60,133 nt of DNA from a bacterium (GTDB lineage Bacteria > UBP15 > UBA6099 > JAJRTR01). The stretch covers positions 1 through 60,133 of the forward strand of contig JAJRTR010000064.1 in NCBI GenBank assembly GCA_024278215.1, given 5' to 3'. The position numbers and the translations under genes are program-made. Under the pieces are notes generated by a model that saw nothing but the letters and a program-made list of their open reading frames with translations, was not told the origin of the DNA and did not search any database. Positions 36,262 to 45,947 of this stretch are shown one piece after another; positions within the stretch are counted from its first letter, which is position 1; each line of letters begins with the position of its first letter.

Positions 36262-36865
36262 TATTCCGCCATGCCTCCTCGACCTGGCTGCGGGTCTGCG
36301 ATTCCGTACCGCTGTTGTCGATGACAACATCCGCGAGTTTTTTCTTTTCTTCCTGGCTCATCTGCGACCTGATGCGTGCTTCGGCGCGCGCGCGCGTACA
36401 GTTGTCGCGCCGCATAATCCGCTCGACAAGCTGTTGCTCCCGCGCAATAACAAGCCAATTCTCATGGGTCGATTTATCCATGCCGCTCTCGAAAAGAAGC
36501 GGCGCCTCCAGCACGACAATATGCGCCGCGGACCCGGCAATACGCCGCGCCGTCTCGCGTCCGATAATCGGGTGCAGAAGGCCGTTAAGCCATATTCTTT
36601 CCGATTCGTCGTTGAAAACAATATCAGACACAGCCTCGCGGTTAAGTGTTCCGTCGCTGCTCAGCACCCTGCCGCCCCAGCGCCCGACAATACGCTCGAG
36701 ACCTTCCGTGCCGGGCTCGACTACTTCGCGGGCTATCACATCAGCATCTATAACGTCCGCACCCAATTCCGTCAGCGTCCGCGAGACAAGGCTCTTTCCG
36801 CTTCCTATCGTGCCGGTCAATCCTATCAGGAATTTATCTCTCTTCGGTATATTCACTTCGTACAA
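36248..36865 (-). CDS. coaE: Dephospho-CoA kinase
   Basis: 205 aa. Last step of coenzyme A synthesis, phosphorylating the 3' hydroxyl of dephospho-CoA. P-loop IGLTGTIGSGKSLVSRTL, then ELGADVIDADVIAREVVEPG (CoA/acceptor site), GTLNREAVSDIVFND, HPIIG and VVLEAPLLFESGMD. The family-typical lid EQQLVERIMRRDNCTRARAEARIRSQM and VIDNSG near the C-terminus are present. The start may be TTG 36865 or a GTG nine bases later. Confidence 0.93.
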   Translation of the reverse strand: MYEVNIPKRDKFLIGLTGTIGSGKSLVSRTLTELGADVIDADVIAREVVEPGTEGLERIVGRWGGRVLSSDGTLNREAVSDIVFNDESERIWLNGLLHPIIGRETARRIAGSAAHIVVLEAPLLFESGMDKSTHENWLVIAREQQLVERIMRRDNCTRARAEARIRSQMSQEEKKKLADVVIDNSGTESQTRSQVEEAWRNIEKL

Positions 36866-37089
36866 TTATCATTTATTCACCTTTTATAAGTCAAGTACAG
36901 GTGTATGATAATGAAGATGGTTTCTGTTGTTTTGAACCATCGCAATGTGAAACAACGCTTCCGGCATTGCCCAATCATGAATCCATGATGTAGAATATAG
37001 GATATTCACCTGGGCGCATGGTTGCAGACGACTTCTGATGAATAATGCGGATCGGGTGTGTGAATTCAGGATAAGCAGGTCGATAAACC

Positions 37090-37395
37090 ATGATGGAAAA
37101 GATCAAGCTGGTGCTCCTGAGCTATGATAAGGAGAACATGGAAATCGAAGTGGAAGAGATTCAGCCTGGAAAGAAACCCATCCGCGGCATAAAAAAAGGC
37201 ATGACCGTCAACGAGTTTAAAAAATTCGTTCGAAGCAAGTTCGGCAATAAAGTCGAAATCGTAAACAAGATAAAAAAGAATCGTGAACTCATCGGTGGCG
37301 GAGCACAGCCGGGATATGAAGAAAAAGTCCAGGACGACCGCTACAACATGAAGGACATCCGCGAAGCGATGAAAAATCGTGACATGTGCGATTAG
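37090..37395 (+). CDS. Small Lys/Glu-rich hypothetical protein
   Basis: 101 aa, strongly charged (IKLVLLSYDKENMEIEVEEIQPGKKPIRGIKKGMTVNEFKKFVRSKFG). It ends with a Lys/Asp-rich helix (YNMKDIREAMKNRDMCD). The ribosome site is weak. It is the only plus-strand gene in an otherwise minus-strand block, with the coding bias of its region. The antisense frame is poor. No family is recognised. Confidence 0.5.
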   Translation: MMEKIKLVLLSYDKENMEIEVEEIQPGKKPIRGIKKGMTVNEFKKFVRSKFGNKVEIVNKIKKNRELIGGGAQPGYEEKVQDDRYNMKDIREAMKNRDMCD

Positions 37396-37420
37396 CAGCA
37401 TTGGTGAAATATTGCCGCTA
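37395..37420 (+). repeat. Family C-like hairpin after the small gene
   Basis: GCAGCATTGGTGAAATATTG followed by CCGCTAAG is a variant of CCCGCATTGGTGAAATATGC found at 8809 and 49993. It lies between two convergent genes and could serve as a transcript end. Confidence 0.45.
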
Positions 37421-37438
37421 AGCCGCGAGATAGTGTGG

Positions 37439-39844
37439 TCACGAGGTCCTGAGAGTACCGCCCGCTTCGTCGCGAACAAAAAATATTATCTTCTCCATAA
37501 TCGGATTAACTTCTTCGTCTGTCAGGGTGCGGTCCACCGCCCGGAACTCCAGCGCGAATGTTACACTCTTTTTGCCTTCGCCGATCTTTTCTCCCCTGAA
37601 CACATCGTAAACATAAGCTCTTTCGAGAAGGTCCGAGCCGTACCGGCAGATAATTTCTTCGATCGACCGGGCAGCAACATTTTCCGGCACAATAACGGAT
37701 ATGTCACGGGCCAGAGCCGGATGCCGCGAGATCGCCTCGTAGCGCGGTTCACGGTCCAGAATCGCTTTCAACGGTGCTATGTCGACAGTCGCAACGGCAG
37801 TGACGTGGCGGATATCGAAATTGGCGCATATTTCCGGATGCACCTCGCCCAGTTCGCCTATCTTCTCTTTACCCAGATATATCTCCGCGCTCCTGTTAGG
37901 ATGATAAAGCACATTGTCCGCCGGTCGGAATGAGGGCGTCTCAGGTGTCACACTATCAATAAACTGCTCGATTATTCCTTTTATAACATAATACACCGGA
38001 AGCTGGAAATTATAGTCGGTCTTTGTGGGAGTGCGCAGGCTCCGCCCGCAAACACCGATGCAGAGCGCATCCTCCTCGGCGGGATTCTCCGGGTCCATAA
38101 ACACTTTGCCGAGTTCGAACAGTTGCAGAGGCACATCGGGTGAGTTTGCCCTGTTGCGCGCAATCGTTTTGAGCATATTGGGCACGAGAGTGGGCCGCAG
38201 ATGCGTGTGATCCTCGGTCAGTGGATTTAATATCGGCACAGCAACCGGTGTCTTATCGGGCCAGATACGGGTTAGTTCTTTAAGGTTGGTGAAGCTGAAA
38301 GTGATGGTTTCGCTCAGTCCGCATCCTGCCAGAATCTCGCGAAGTTTTCGGTTGCCTGCCTGGTTCGGTGTCATTACAGCGCGGTGAATCAGTGTTTTGG
38401 GCATGACCGAGGGAACACGATTATATCCATAAATACGCGCAATTTCTTCAGCCAGGTCTTCCCATATAGCGATGTCGAATCTGTGGCCGGGCGCTGTTAC
38501 TTTAAGAATTTTTCCTTTTTCAGGCTTTTCAACAACAAAGTCGAGTCTTCTCAGGATACCTTCCATCTCGGACGGTTCAATATCGGGTGAGATGAACTTC
38601 TGTACCTTTGCTGGATTCAGTGAAATCTTTTTCGGTTTCACGGGTTTGGGATATTTGTCGATAAGTCCGTCGAGGGGTGTTCCCCATCCCATTTTTGCAA
38701 TGAGGTATGAGGCGTAATCGGAACACTTGACTGTAGTATCAGGGTTAACGCCTTTTTCAAATCTGACAGAAGCTTCAGTACGCATATCAAGCCCGGTAGC
38801 TGTTTTTCGCAGGTTTCGAGGCTGAAAATGAGCCGATTCCAGCAGCATGTTTACAGTATCGCCTTCGATCTCCGTCTCAGCACCGCCCATTACGCCCGCA
38901 ACGGCCACAGGACGTGTCTTATCCGCTATCACCAGCATATATGGGTCGAGGAGTCTGTCCGTATCGTCGATTGTCTTGATTTTTTCGCCTGCGATGGCTC
39001 TGCGAACCACTATGGCCCGTTTCTGAAGCGTATCCAGGTCGAATGCGTGAAGCGGCTGGCCTGTCTCGATCATCACATAATTTGTAACATCAACTATACT
39101 GTTTATGCCCCTCATGCCGCTGCATACAAGTCTACGGCGCATCCACAACGGCGATTCCTCGATCCGCACATTTCGTATCACACGCCCCGAATAGCGCGGA
39201 CACAGCATCGGGGCCTTTATCGTTACCGAAAAATCAATATCCAGCGGTTTCGTTTCAAGTTCAAAATCGAACACATCCTTTTTTATCGGGCGATCCAGCA
39301 CCGCCGCCAGGTCTCTCGCTATACCCAGCACGCACAGGCAGTCGCCTCGATTCGCTGTCAGGTCGAACTTAAAGACTTCCTGTGTTATCCCGATTGCATC
39401 GGGTACACAGTCACCAACCTTTGCGCTTTCGGGCAATGGCAGGATAACTTCCGCATTGTCCGAATACTCGACATCCGCCTCGGACAGGATTTTCGCGTCG
39501 GATGTCTCGCCCCCGAATTTCATCGACTCCAGTTTCATGCCGTCCGGCAATATGAAGCCTTCGTAACCTATCGGAATAATTTCACCCACACGAAATTCTC
39601 TCAAGTTGGTCAGCACGGTATTGCCGCGCGTATCGTCCTCGACGGTCAGAATCCAGAAACCCGGCTTCGCAGGGTGCTCCGACACGTTTGTAACCCGTCC
39701 TACATACGAATTCTCATACCCGAATCGTTCAGGGTATATTTCACCGACTTCAAGACCGGCCATAGTCAGCTTGTCGGCCACTTCCTCGATGGGGATATCC
39801 TCGAAGTCCACATATTCTCTCAGCCATTCAACTGGAACCTGCAT
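37439..39844 (-). CDS. pheT: Phenylalanine--tRNA ligase beta subunit
   Basis: 801 aa, full length. Domain order is normal: N-terminal MQVPVEWLREYVDFEDIPIEEVADKLTMAGLEV, an EMAP/tRNA-binding region (VGRVTNVSEHPAKPGFWILTVEDDTRGNTVLTN), B3/B4 editing core (GIARDLAAVL, LVCSGMRGINSIVDVTNYVMIETGQPLHAFD, AVAGVMGGAETEIE), B5 (FDIAIWEDLAEEIARIYGYNRVPS), and the C-terminal FDX-ACB anticodon domain (ISRHPALARDISVIVPENV to FALEFRAVDRTLTDEEV). It pairs with PheS, encoded upstream with an 88-bp gap. Confidence 0.95.
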   Translation of the reverse strand: MQVPVEWLREYVDFEDIPIEEVADKLTMAGLEVGEIYPERFGYENSYVGRVTNVSEHPAKPGFWILTVEDDTRGNTVLTNLREFRVGEIIPIGYEGFILPDGMKLESMKFGGETSDAKILSEADVEYSDNAEVILPLPESAKVGDCVPDAIGITQEVFKFDLTANRGDCLCVLGIARDLAAVLDRPIKKDVFDFELETKPLDIDFSVTIKAPMLCPRYSGRVIRNVRIEESPLWMRRRLVCSGMRGINSIVDVTNYVMIETGQPLHAFDLDTLQKRAIVVRRAIAGEKIKTIDDTDRLLDPYMLVIADKTRPVAVAGVMGGAETEIEGDTVNMLLESAHFQPRNLRKTATGLDMRTEASVRFEKGVNPDTTVKCSDYASYLIAKMGWGTPLDGLIDKYPKPVKPKKISLNPAKVQKFISPDIEPSEMEGILRRLDFVVEKPEKGKILKVTAPGHRFDIAIWEDLAEEIARIYGYNRVPSVMPKTLIHRAVMTPNQAGNRKLREILAGCGLSETITFSFTNLKELTRIWPDKTPVAVPILNPLTEDHTHLRPTLVPNMLKTIARNRANSPDVPLQLFELGKVFMDPENPAEEDALCIGVCGRSLRTPTKTDYNFQLPVYYVIKGIIEQFIDSVTPETPSFRPADNVLYHPNRSAEIYLGKEKIGELGEVHPEICANFDIRHVTAVATVDIAPLKAILDREPRYEAISRHPALARDISVIVPENVAARSIEEIICRYGSDLLERAYVYDVFRGEKIGEGKKSVTFALEFRAVDRTLTDEEVNPIMEKIIFFVRDEAGGTLRTS

Positions 39845-39932
39845 TTCTTATCTCCAATGTATCTTTTTCCGACGCTGTTTGTTTCCTGCATTATTCGAAG
39901 CTCCGACCCGTTACTTGTACGTCATAATCAGG

Positions 39933-40955
39933 TCAGAATTGCTTCAGGAAGCGCATATCGTTTTCATAAAGAAGCCTGATGTCGTCGATGGAATATTTAA
40001 GCATGGCTACCCTGTCGATGCCGATGCCGAAAGCGAAGCCGCTGTATTTTTTCGGGTCGAATCCCGCATTTTTCAACACCTGTGGATGCACCATGCCCGC
40101 GCCGAGTATCTCGATCCAGCCGGTTCTTTTGCAGAGCCCGCAACCTTCGCCACCACAAATAATACATGATATCGCCACTTCGCAACTTGGCTCGGTGAAG
40201 GGGAAATAGTCGGGTCTGAAACGGGATAGAATGTCTTTACCGAATATTTCTTTGTTAAAAGCCTCGAGAGTGGCTTTGAGATGCCCCATAGTGATGTCTT
40301 TGTCGACAACAAGGCCCTCGATCTGGTGAAAAACGGGTGAGTGGCTTGCGTCTGTAGCATCGCGCCTGAACACGCGCCCCGGAGCGACAATCTGCACGGG
40401 AGGCGCGCCCATTTTTTCCATTACCCGAATCTGTACGGGTGATGTCTGGGTTCGCAGCAGGCGGTTTTCCCCCAGATAGAAGGAATCCTGCTCATCGCGT
40501 GCCGGGTGTTCGGAGTGGAGGTTGAGGGCCTCGAAGTTGTACCATTCCGTTTCGATCTCAGGACCCTCGACAACGTCGAAACCCATGGCGATGAAAACAT
40601 CGGTTATTTCGTGCCAGACACGGGTCAGAGGATGCAGGCGGCCAGTTGGAAACCGGAAGCCGGGGAGTGTAATATCCAGGCTTTCAGCACTGATTTTTTT
40701 CTTCAGGGCTTTCTCTTCAAGTTCTTTCTTTTTTTCTTCTGTCGCGTTTATGAGCCGTCCCTTGAGCTCATTCAGTGCTTTCCCGAACGCCTTGCGTTGC
40801 GAATGCGGCATCTCCTTGAGAGTTGCCATCTGTTTGCCGATCTCACCTTTTTTTCCGAGGAAGCGGACCTTCACATCCTGAAGTTCACTATTCGAGTCGG
40901 CGGCCTGAATGGCTGCTACGGCATTTGCTTCGAGTTTTTCGAGTTCTTCGTTCAT
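39933..40955 (-). CDS. pheS: Phenylalanine--tRNA ligase alpha subunit
   Basis: 340 aa, normal length. An N-terminal coiled coil (residues ~1-90) is followed by the class II catalytic core: RLHPLTRVWHEITDVFIAMGFDVVEGPEIETEWYNFEALN, HPARDEQDSFY (motif 2 region), GRVFRRDATDASHSPVFHQIEGLVVD and the motif 3 arginine in YSGFAFGIGIDRVAML. A Cys cluster (CIICGGEGCGLCKRTGWIEI) may be a zinc site, as in several PheS. Upstream, no leader peptide or T-box is visible. Confidence 0.95.
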   Translation of the reverse strand: MNEELEKLEANAVAAIQAADSNSELQDVKVRFLGKKGEIGKQMATLKEMPHSQRKAFGKALNELKGRLINATEEKKKELEEKALKKKISAESLDITLPGFRFPTGRLHPLTRVWHEITDVFIAMGFDVVEGPEIETEWYNFEALNLHSEHPARDEQDSFYLGENRLLRTQTSPVQIRVMEKMGAPPVQIVAPGRVFRRDATDASHSPVFHQIEGLVVDKDITMGHLKATLEAFNKEIFGKDILSRFRPDYFPFTEPSCEVAISCIICGGEGCGLCKRTGWIEILGAGMVHPQVLKNAGFDPKKYSGFAFGIGIDRVAMLKYSIDDIRLLYENDMRFLKQF

Positions 40956-41617
40956 AACAATTACTCCGAAATTGTATGTGCATCAGGTTGTATGCACGAA
41001 ACGTAAAATGTTTTCAGTAGCAACAACCTCACGATGTTATTTGTCTGAAAACTGCGCCCTTCCGTAAAATCGCACCTGAATTCGCGCAGGCCGAAGCTGC
41101 GCTTTAAACATAAACCACGATTGTATATTCCCTTGATTACAGAGTCAAGGAAGGTGCTGATTTTGCAATTGGCTCTTCTCTATAATTCTCAATGGGGTTT
41201 CCCTCAAGCTACAGTGCATCAAAGATGTGTCAAATACGGCATAAGCGGAAATTTATATTTTATTTTTACCTGATACCGCCCTTACACTTCTATAGTTCAA
41301 CACGAAGTTGACACGACTGTAGTGGATTTTAGCCGCATATATTATAATTGGTGAAAGGTGAATTTTTTTTCAGGATTGCTATAGCTATTGCGCATTTTTG
41401 TGCAGATGTTTAAAGTAGGTTATGAAATTCAAGGCACTGTATTGTACGAAGAACCAGTAAAACATGGCAAAAGGGTGTTTTTTTACCAATCATTTGCATC
41501 GAAAAGAGACGATTGTAAATGAATGGGTAACAACCCTGGGAAAACCGGTGAAGCTGGCACACATATTGTAGTAATAATATGCCACAGTAAAAATAAAAAA
41601 TGTTAAACAGGATAATC
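40956..41617. other. AT-rich intergenic region and probable 5' leader of the large secreted gene
   Basis: About 660 bp. It holds a solitary family A end (ATTTTGCAATTGGCTC, 41160-41175), a TTGACACGAC motif (41308-41317) shared with family B ends, and a strong stem-loop (41490-41522). It also has paired GGGT (41473-41476) and ACCC (41533-41536) just before the downstream gene. No gene is recognised in either strand. Confidence 0.5.
41473..41536 (+). other. Candidate structured 5' leader element
   Basis: TCATTTGCATCG (41490-41501) pairs with CGATTGTAAATGA (41510-41522), 12 bp with one bulge and one G-U, around the loop AAAAGAGA. An outer GGGT/ACCC pair encloses it. It ends ~80 bp before the start of the 1,401-aa secreted protein. 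It resembles no riboswitch class I can confirm. Confidence 0.3.
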
Positions 41618-44600
41618 ATGAGACGAAAACTGAATATCAGGCAACCTGACATAGAGAATGCCTCCGACAGGAAAGTCATAATTCCCAGAGGTAAATTTTA
41701 TTGCATAGCGATAGCGGTGCTCCTGGCTGTGGCAGTGAGCGGCGCGACGGTGTTTGCGAATATCGTGGAATGGGATTCGGTCAACGGCGGCGGCGCCGAT
41801 CTGACAGCCGGCGGCACAAACTATCTGAGCGGCAGCATCGGCCAGCTTGTTGTCGACGCGAGTTCACCCGCCGCAGACGATCTGAAAGACGGCTACCGTA
41901 TAGCGATTCCCGAGGCTGCGGCTATCGAATGTCGAAACGCGGGCGCGGCCTGCACCGGCACATGCTACGGCCCGGCAAATAAAACATTCACGTTTTACAA
42001 TACGATGGGCGGCGGAACTGTGGGGTCGCCGACTGCGTTCAACTCCGGCTCGACGCAATATTATCTGTACCTCTGGCAGACAAACAACACATACAGTTAC
42101 AGCACAATACTGGGAGGCAACGACTGGAGCGACACGGCGGCGCTGTGCGAAGGCGGCGCGTGCGACAAAAGCGGTACATCAATGACAATCGACGCCACGT
42201 CGACAAGCAGCACCTGGTACTTTATAGCGAAGAGCTTCAATGGCGGACAGTGCGCGACAGGCGCGGGTTCGTGTGAAGGGCTGACGACTTACAACACGGT
42301 TGAGATCGGGCCGATCCAGTATGATGAAGACGCCGCGATCGCCGGTTCTCTCGGCGCGGTTACCGTCTCGAACCAGGCTAATGGAACCCATGTGGACGGT
42401 AATGGTTTCGACATCGACATGAGCGGTATTGTTACGACGGGCTGTTCCGCGACGACCGGCTGTCAGTACTGCGTGGCTAATGATGGAAGTTGCGACACCG
42501 AATGGGCAGCGGCAACTTACGCGGCAGGCGCGTGCGACCAGAACACGGTAACCTGCACAGACGGCGATACGGAAACAATAAATATGAGGGCCGTGGACGG
42601 ACTCAGCAACTACACGGCGGGAACAGAGATAACACGAACATGCGACGCCGCGGCGCCGTCCGTCACACAGGTACTGCCGGACTCGGACACATATACAAAT
42701 TCCACAAACATCACGAGCGGCGACGTGACTTGCAGCGACGGTACAGGCGTCGGACTGCACGCAACACCTTATGACGTGCAGTATTGCAAAAGCAATGTGG
42801 CGAAAACAGACTGCGACGACGCGACCGACACATGGAGCGATTCCGGCACAATCGGCTACACAGCCACAGCCAACCAGACGGTCAACAGTGCCGACGATGG
42901 ATACTATTTCTGTTTCAGGGCGAGATGCAGGGATGCGTTCGCTCACGAATCTTCGTGGATGTACTCGATGGACGCGCCGGCAGGTTGCATTTTCATCGAC
43001 AGGCAGGCACCGCCCAACCCGACAGTCTCCGGATATGACGACTCCAACAAAGGCGTAGCACTTGTTTCAGGCAACGGCTATCCATATGACGCGCCCAGCG
43101 GACCATATTTCGAATGGAACGATCCGACAGACGCTCCGGCGTCACCCGCGAACTCGGGAATAAAAGGTTACTATGTGTATTTCGGGACAAACAGCAGTTT
43201 CGACCCGGTTACCTACCAGGCGGCGGCCTCACCCAACACCTTTACAAACTCGACCTCGCTGACAAATGGAACAACTTATTATCTCAGGATAAAAACAGAA
43301 GACAACGCGGGCAATATCTCGACCGCGGCAACATTGTTCACCTATACGTACACGAGCGGCGCATACCTGCGGGCGACGGCGGTAGATGCGGACGCGACCT
43401 CATACGGTGGCGACCTGGGAACAACCGACGGCTCGGCCTCGGCGGCATCGACGACATTGCTCGACGGAGTGCTGAACCCGGACGGCACCGAATTCGAGAT
43501 AGTGCTGGTACAGCTTTACGACGAAGCCGACTCGATGATAACAAACGGAACACTGGCCACAAGCACAGTCCAGATATCGCTGGGTTCCGATGGAACAAGC
43601 CTTGTCGACAGTAGCGCGTATATCGACTCGACGGGCCTGACGGGAGCAGGAGCCACGGGGCCCGGCGTTACATCCGTCACAGGCAACCTGGTTGCCGGTG
43701 AAGGCTGGATCAAGATAAAAGCAACAGCGGCGGCGTCCGAAGCGATTTATGTCGAGGCCGCGCAAGCCGGCACCTCATCCTTCTCCGGAACAGGAGGCCG
43801 CAACCAGCGTGCCTATGTCCTGATACGTGATAAAACCGGATTCGGTGAAGGCATCGACACAGTTACCGACATGATGTCGCCGATAGCGGGCGGAACGGTC
43901 ATGCACCCGGTGTGGAGCCACGGGGGCACAGAGATCGTCGTTGCGGCCAGGACAGCGGCGGCAACAGGCTGGAACCTGTGGTTGATCGACTGGAACGGCA
44001 GCAGCTGGGATGCCGCCATAAGGCTGACCAATAATGGAATGTGTGTGCAGCCGATGGCCAGATATACATTTAACTCGGACGACAGCAAGGTAATATTTAC
44101 CGGCAGGGACGGATGTACGACCTCCGACGCGCCCGAAATGTACGCCGTTAACGCAGATGGTTCAGACAATGCCGATACGCTGGCAACTCTCGACTCGGAA
44201 AACAAACATATTTCAAATAAAACAGGTGGCACACCCTACTACTGGTGGGATGCCGAATGGAATGTCAACGCGGGTCCGTATGCCGACCAGTTGCTCGTTT
44301 CACTGGTAGACTTTTCCAACGTCGACCTGGAACTCTACTTCATGAACGGAGTAAAAACGGGCGGCCTATACCTCGAAGACAGCGTCGGCACAACATTTAC
44401 AAAGGTAACGGATTTCAATAACGCGAATTCATGGTCTTTTCACGGCTCGATGTCGGCCGACGGTACAAAAGTCACATTCGCCGTATGGGACTGGGGCACA
44501 ACCAGCTCGGATATGTATGTGACAAGCATCTATTCCGTCGATCTCACAGTAGCGACTTTACCGGTAACAGGTGTAGGGCCGGGAGTGGAACTGGTGCAGT

Positions 44601-45823
44601 CATGTTCCGCATCCTCATGTCCCAACGGCGCGGGGCTGTTCCCTTCATACACAAACGACGGCACAATGGTATCATATATGACAGATGATCTTACCGGATC
44701 GACCTTCGACATGCGCAACTTGATCAACGCGGGCTCCACGCTCGGCGGCGACATTACAACCGACTTCTTCACCGGTGCCAATTTCGACAATTATGTCGAG
44801 TACCTCGGCGACGGCATATACAGTCCGCAACTTCTTGGACAGAGCGAAAACAATGAGTTCGGACTCGTCCAGTGCCACGGCGCGGGATGCCCGCAGTCGA
44901 CAAACGGAAACCTGTTCGCCTATATAACACTCGACCCGGGCGGGACAACAGACGGGAAGCTTAAATTCCTGGAACTTTCCGACGTAAGCACAGTATCCAG
45001 CAACGGCGGACTGCTCTTCTTCCAAGGCTCTGTCAGTGCGGTTATTCCTCCCGGAGCAGTCCTGAGCGACGAAGTGAAACTGCAAGTTACAGCGCCCGGC
45101 TCGGCACCGAGTTCGCCCGACGGCAAAGACGTGCTCGTCAGCACAGGCGAGGCCCGCGAGTTCTTCCCGGACGGCGTCAAATTCAACAAAGACATCCTGA
45201 TGGTTTTCCATTATTGCGACCAGGACAACGATGGTATGCTCGACACCAATCAGGACGCAAACTGCACAGGAGGCGGGAACTCCGCGATAGACGAAAACGA
45301 TCTTTATGTCTACTTCTGGTGTGAAGACAGCGCACTGGGATGCACACAGGACGCATGGAACAAGCTCGACGGCTCGATCGATCCGACAAACGACACGATC
45401 ACAGTAGCAATAAACCATTTCTCGAAATATGACGTGTGGGCACTGATGAACGGCAGATACGCGCCGGCGGCATTCGTCGAACTCAACCTTGTGGACCTCC
45501 ACACATATCCCAATCCCTGGAGAACAGGTTACGGAAATGTCGAATTTTCTGTCTCCAATTCCAGTACGTACAATGCAGGAAACATCTCAGTCAGTGTGTC
45601 GATATACGACATCAGGGGCAAACTCGTGAGGACAATAAACGAGTTCTGGTCCGGCACCCTGCCGAACAACACCGCCGGAACGGGCCTGATGGTCGCGCAA
45701 TGGGATGTTAGGAACAACGCGGGCAGGCAGGTGGCGTCCGGCATATATCCTTATGTATTAAGGATAAGCGACGGACAGAATTTCAATAAGACATACACCG
45801 GAAAACTGACGGTTGTCAGATAA
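41618..45823 (+). CDS. Large secreted protein with beta-propeller, ZU5-like and FlgD/type-A C-terminal domains
   Basis: About 1,401 aa from ATG 41618, preceded by CAGGA; another ATG at 41600 has no ribosome site. A signal segment lies near residue 30 (FYCIAIAVLLAVAVSGATVFA). Then: a cysteine-rich Thr/Ser-rich region, a fibronectin-like block (GIKGYYVYFGTNSSFDP, TTYYLRIKTEDNAGNIS), and TolB-like propeller motifs (HPVWSHGGTEIVVAAR, FNSDDSKVIFTGRDG, FHGSMSADGTKVTFAVWDWG). A ZU5-like stretch follows (GSVSAVIPPGAVLSDEVKLQV). The C-terminus (DLHTYPNPWRTGYGNVEFSVS to ASGIYPYVLRIS and YTGKLTVVR) is FlgD-Ig/type-A sorting-domain-like. It is likely surface-displayed; the following gene encodes a PorV-like protein. 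Confidence 0.82.
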   Translation: MRRKLNIRQPDIENASDRKVIIPRGKFYCIAIAVLLAVAVSGATVFANIVEWDSVNGGGADLTAGGTNYLSGSIGQLVVDASSPAADDLKDGYRIAIPEAAAIECRNAGAACTGTCYGPANKTFTFYNTMGGGTVGSPTAFNSGSTQYYLYLWQTNNTYSYSTILGGNDWSDTAALCEGGACDKSGTSMTIDATSTSSTWYFIAKSFNGGQCATGAGSCEGLTTYNTVEIGPIQYDEDAAIAGSLGAVTVSNQANGTHVDGNGFDIDMSGIVTTGCSATTGCQYCVANDGSCDTEWAAATYAAGACDQNTVTCTDGDTETINMRAVDGLSNYTAGTEITRTCDAAAPSVTQVLPDSDTYTNSTNITSGDVTCSDGTGVGLHATPYDVQYCKSNVAKTDCDDATDTWSDSGTIGYTATANQTVNSADDGYYFCFRARCRDAFAHESSWMYSMDAPAGCIFIDRQAPPNPTVSGYDDSNKGVALVSGNGYPYDAPSGPYFEWNDPTDAPASPANSGIKGYYVYFGTNSSFDPVTYQAAASPNTFTNSTSLTNGTTYYLRIKTEDNAGNISTAATLFTYTYTSGAYLRATAVDADATSYGGDLGTTDGSASAASTTLLDGVLNPDGTEFEIVLVQLYDEADSMITNGTLATSTVQISLGSDGTSLVDSSAYIDSTGLTGAGATGPGVTSVTGNLVAGEGWIKIKATAAASEAIYVEAAQAGTSSFSGTGGRNQRAYVLIRDKTGFGEGIDTVTDMMSPIAGGTVMHPVWSHGGTEIVVAARTAAATGWNLWLIDWNGSSWDAAIRLTNNGMCVQPMARYTFNSDDSKVIFTGRDGCTTSDAPEMYAVNADGSDNADTLATLDSENKHISNKTGGTPYYWWDAEWNVNAGPYADQLLVSLVDFSNVDLELYFMNGVKTGGLYLEDSVGTTFTKVTDFNNANSWSFHGSMSADGTKVTFAVWDWGTTSSDMYVTSIYSVDLTVATLPVTGVGPGVELVQSCSASSCPNGAGLFPSYTNDGTMVSYMTDDLTGSTFDMRNLINAGSTLGGDITTDFFTGANFDNYVEYLGDGIYSPQLLGQSENNEFGLVQCHGAGCPQSTNGNLFAYITLDPGGTTDGKLKFLELSDVSTVSSNGGLLFFQGSVSAVIPPGAVLSDEVKLQVTAPGSAPSSPDGKDVLVSTGEAREFFPDGVKFNKDILMVFHYCDQDNDGMLDTNQDANCTGGGNSAIDENDLYVYFWCEDSALGCTQDAWNKLDGSIDPTNDTITVAINHFSKYDVWALMNGRYAPAAFVELNLVDLHTYPNPWRTGYGNVEFSVSNSSTYNAGNISVSVSIYDIRGKLVRTINEFWSGTLPNNTAGTGLMVAQWDVRNNAGRQVASGIYPYVLRISDGQNFNKTYTGKLTVVR

Positions 45824-45947
45824 TAAATAACCGGCTGTTATGATCTCATGTGGATTTATTTGCAAGTAGTAAAACAGGAGAATTTGTTTGTAAAGAACGT
45901 GATCGGGGTATAAAGAAGTAGGGATTACCTCAAGAGGGGATATAGAT

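Noticed and set aside
38828-39979. Plus-strand open frame (383 codons) opposite pheT
   Set aside because: pheT is unambiguous; the antisense frame is His/Arg/Cys-rich and featureless.
41530-41580. Cobalamin-riboswitch-like GGGAAAACCGGTGAA string
   Set aside because: Only the GGGAA...GGTG part resembles the class; the conserved B12 box and CCGC core are missing.
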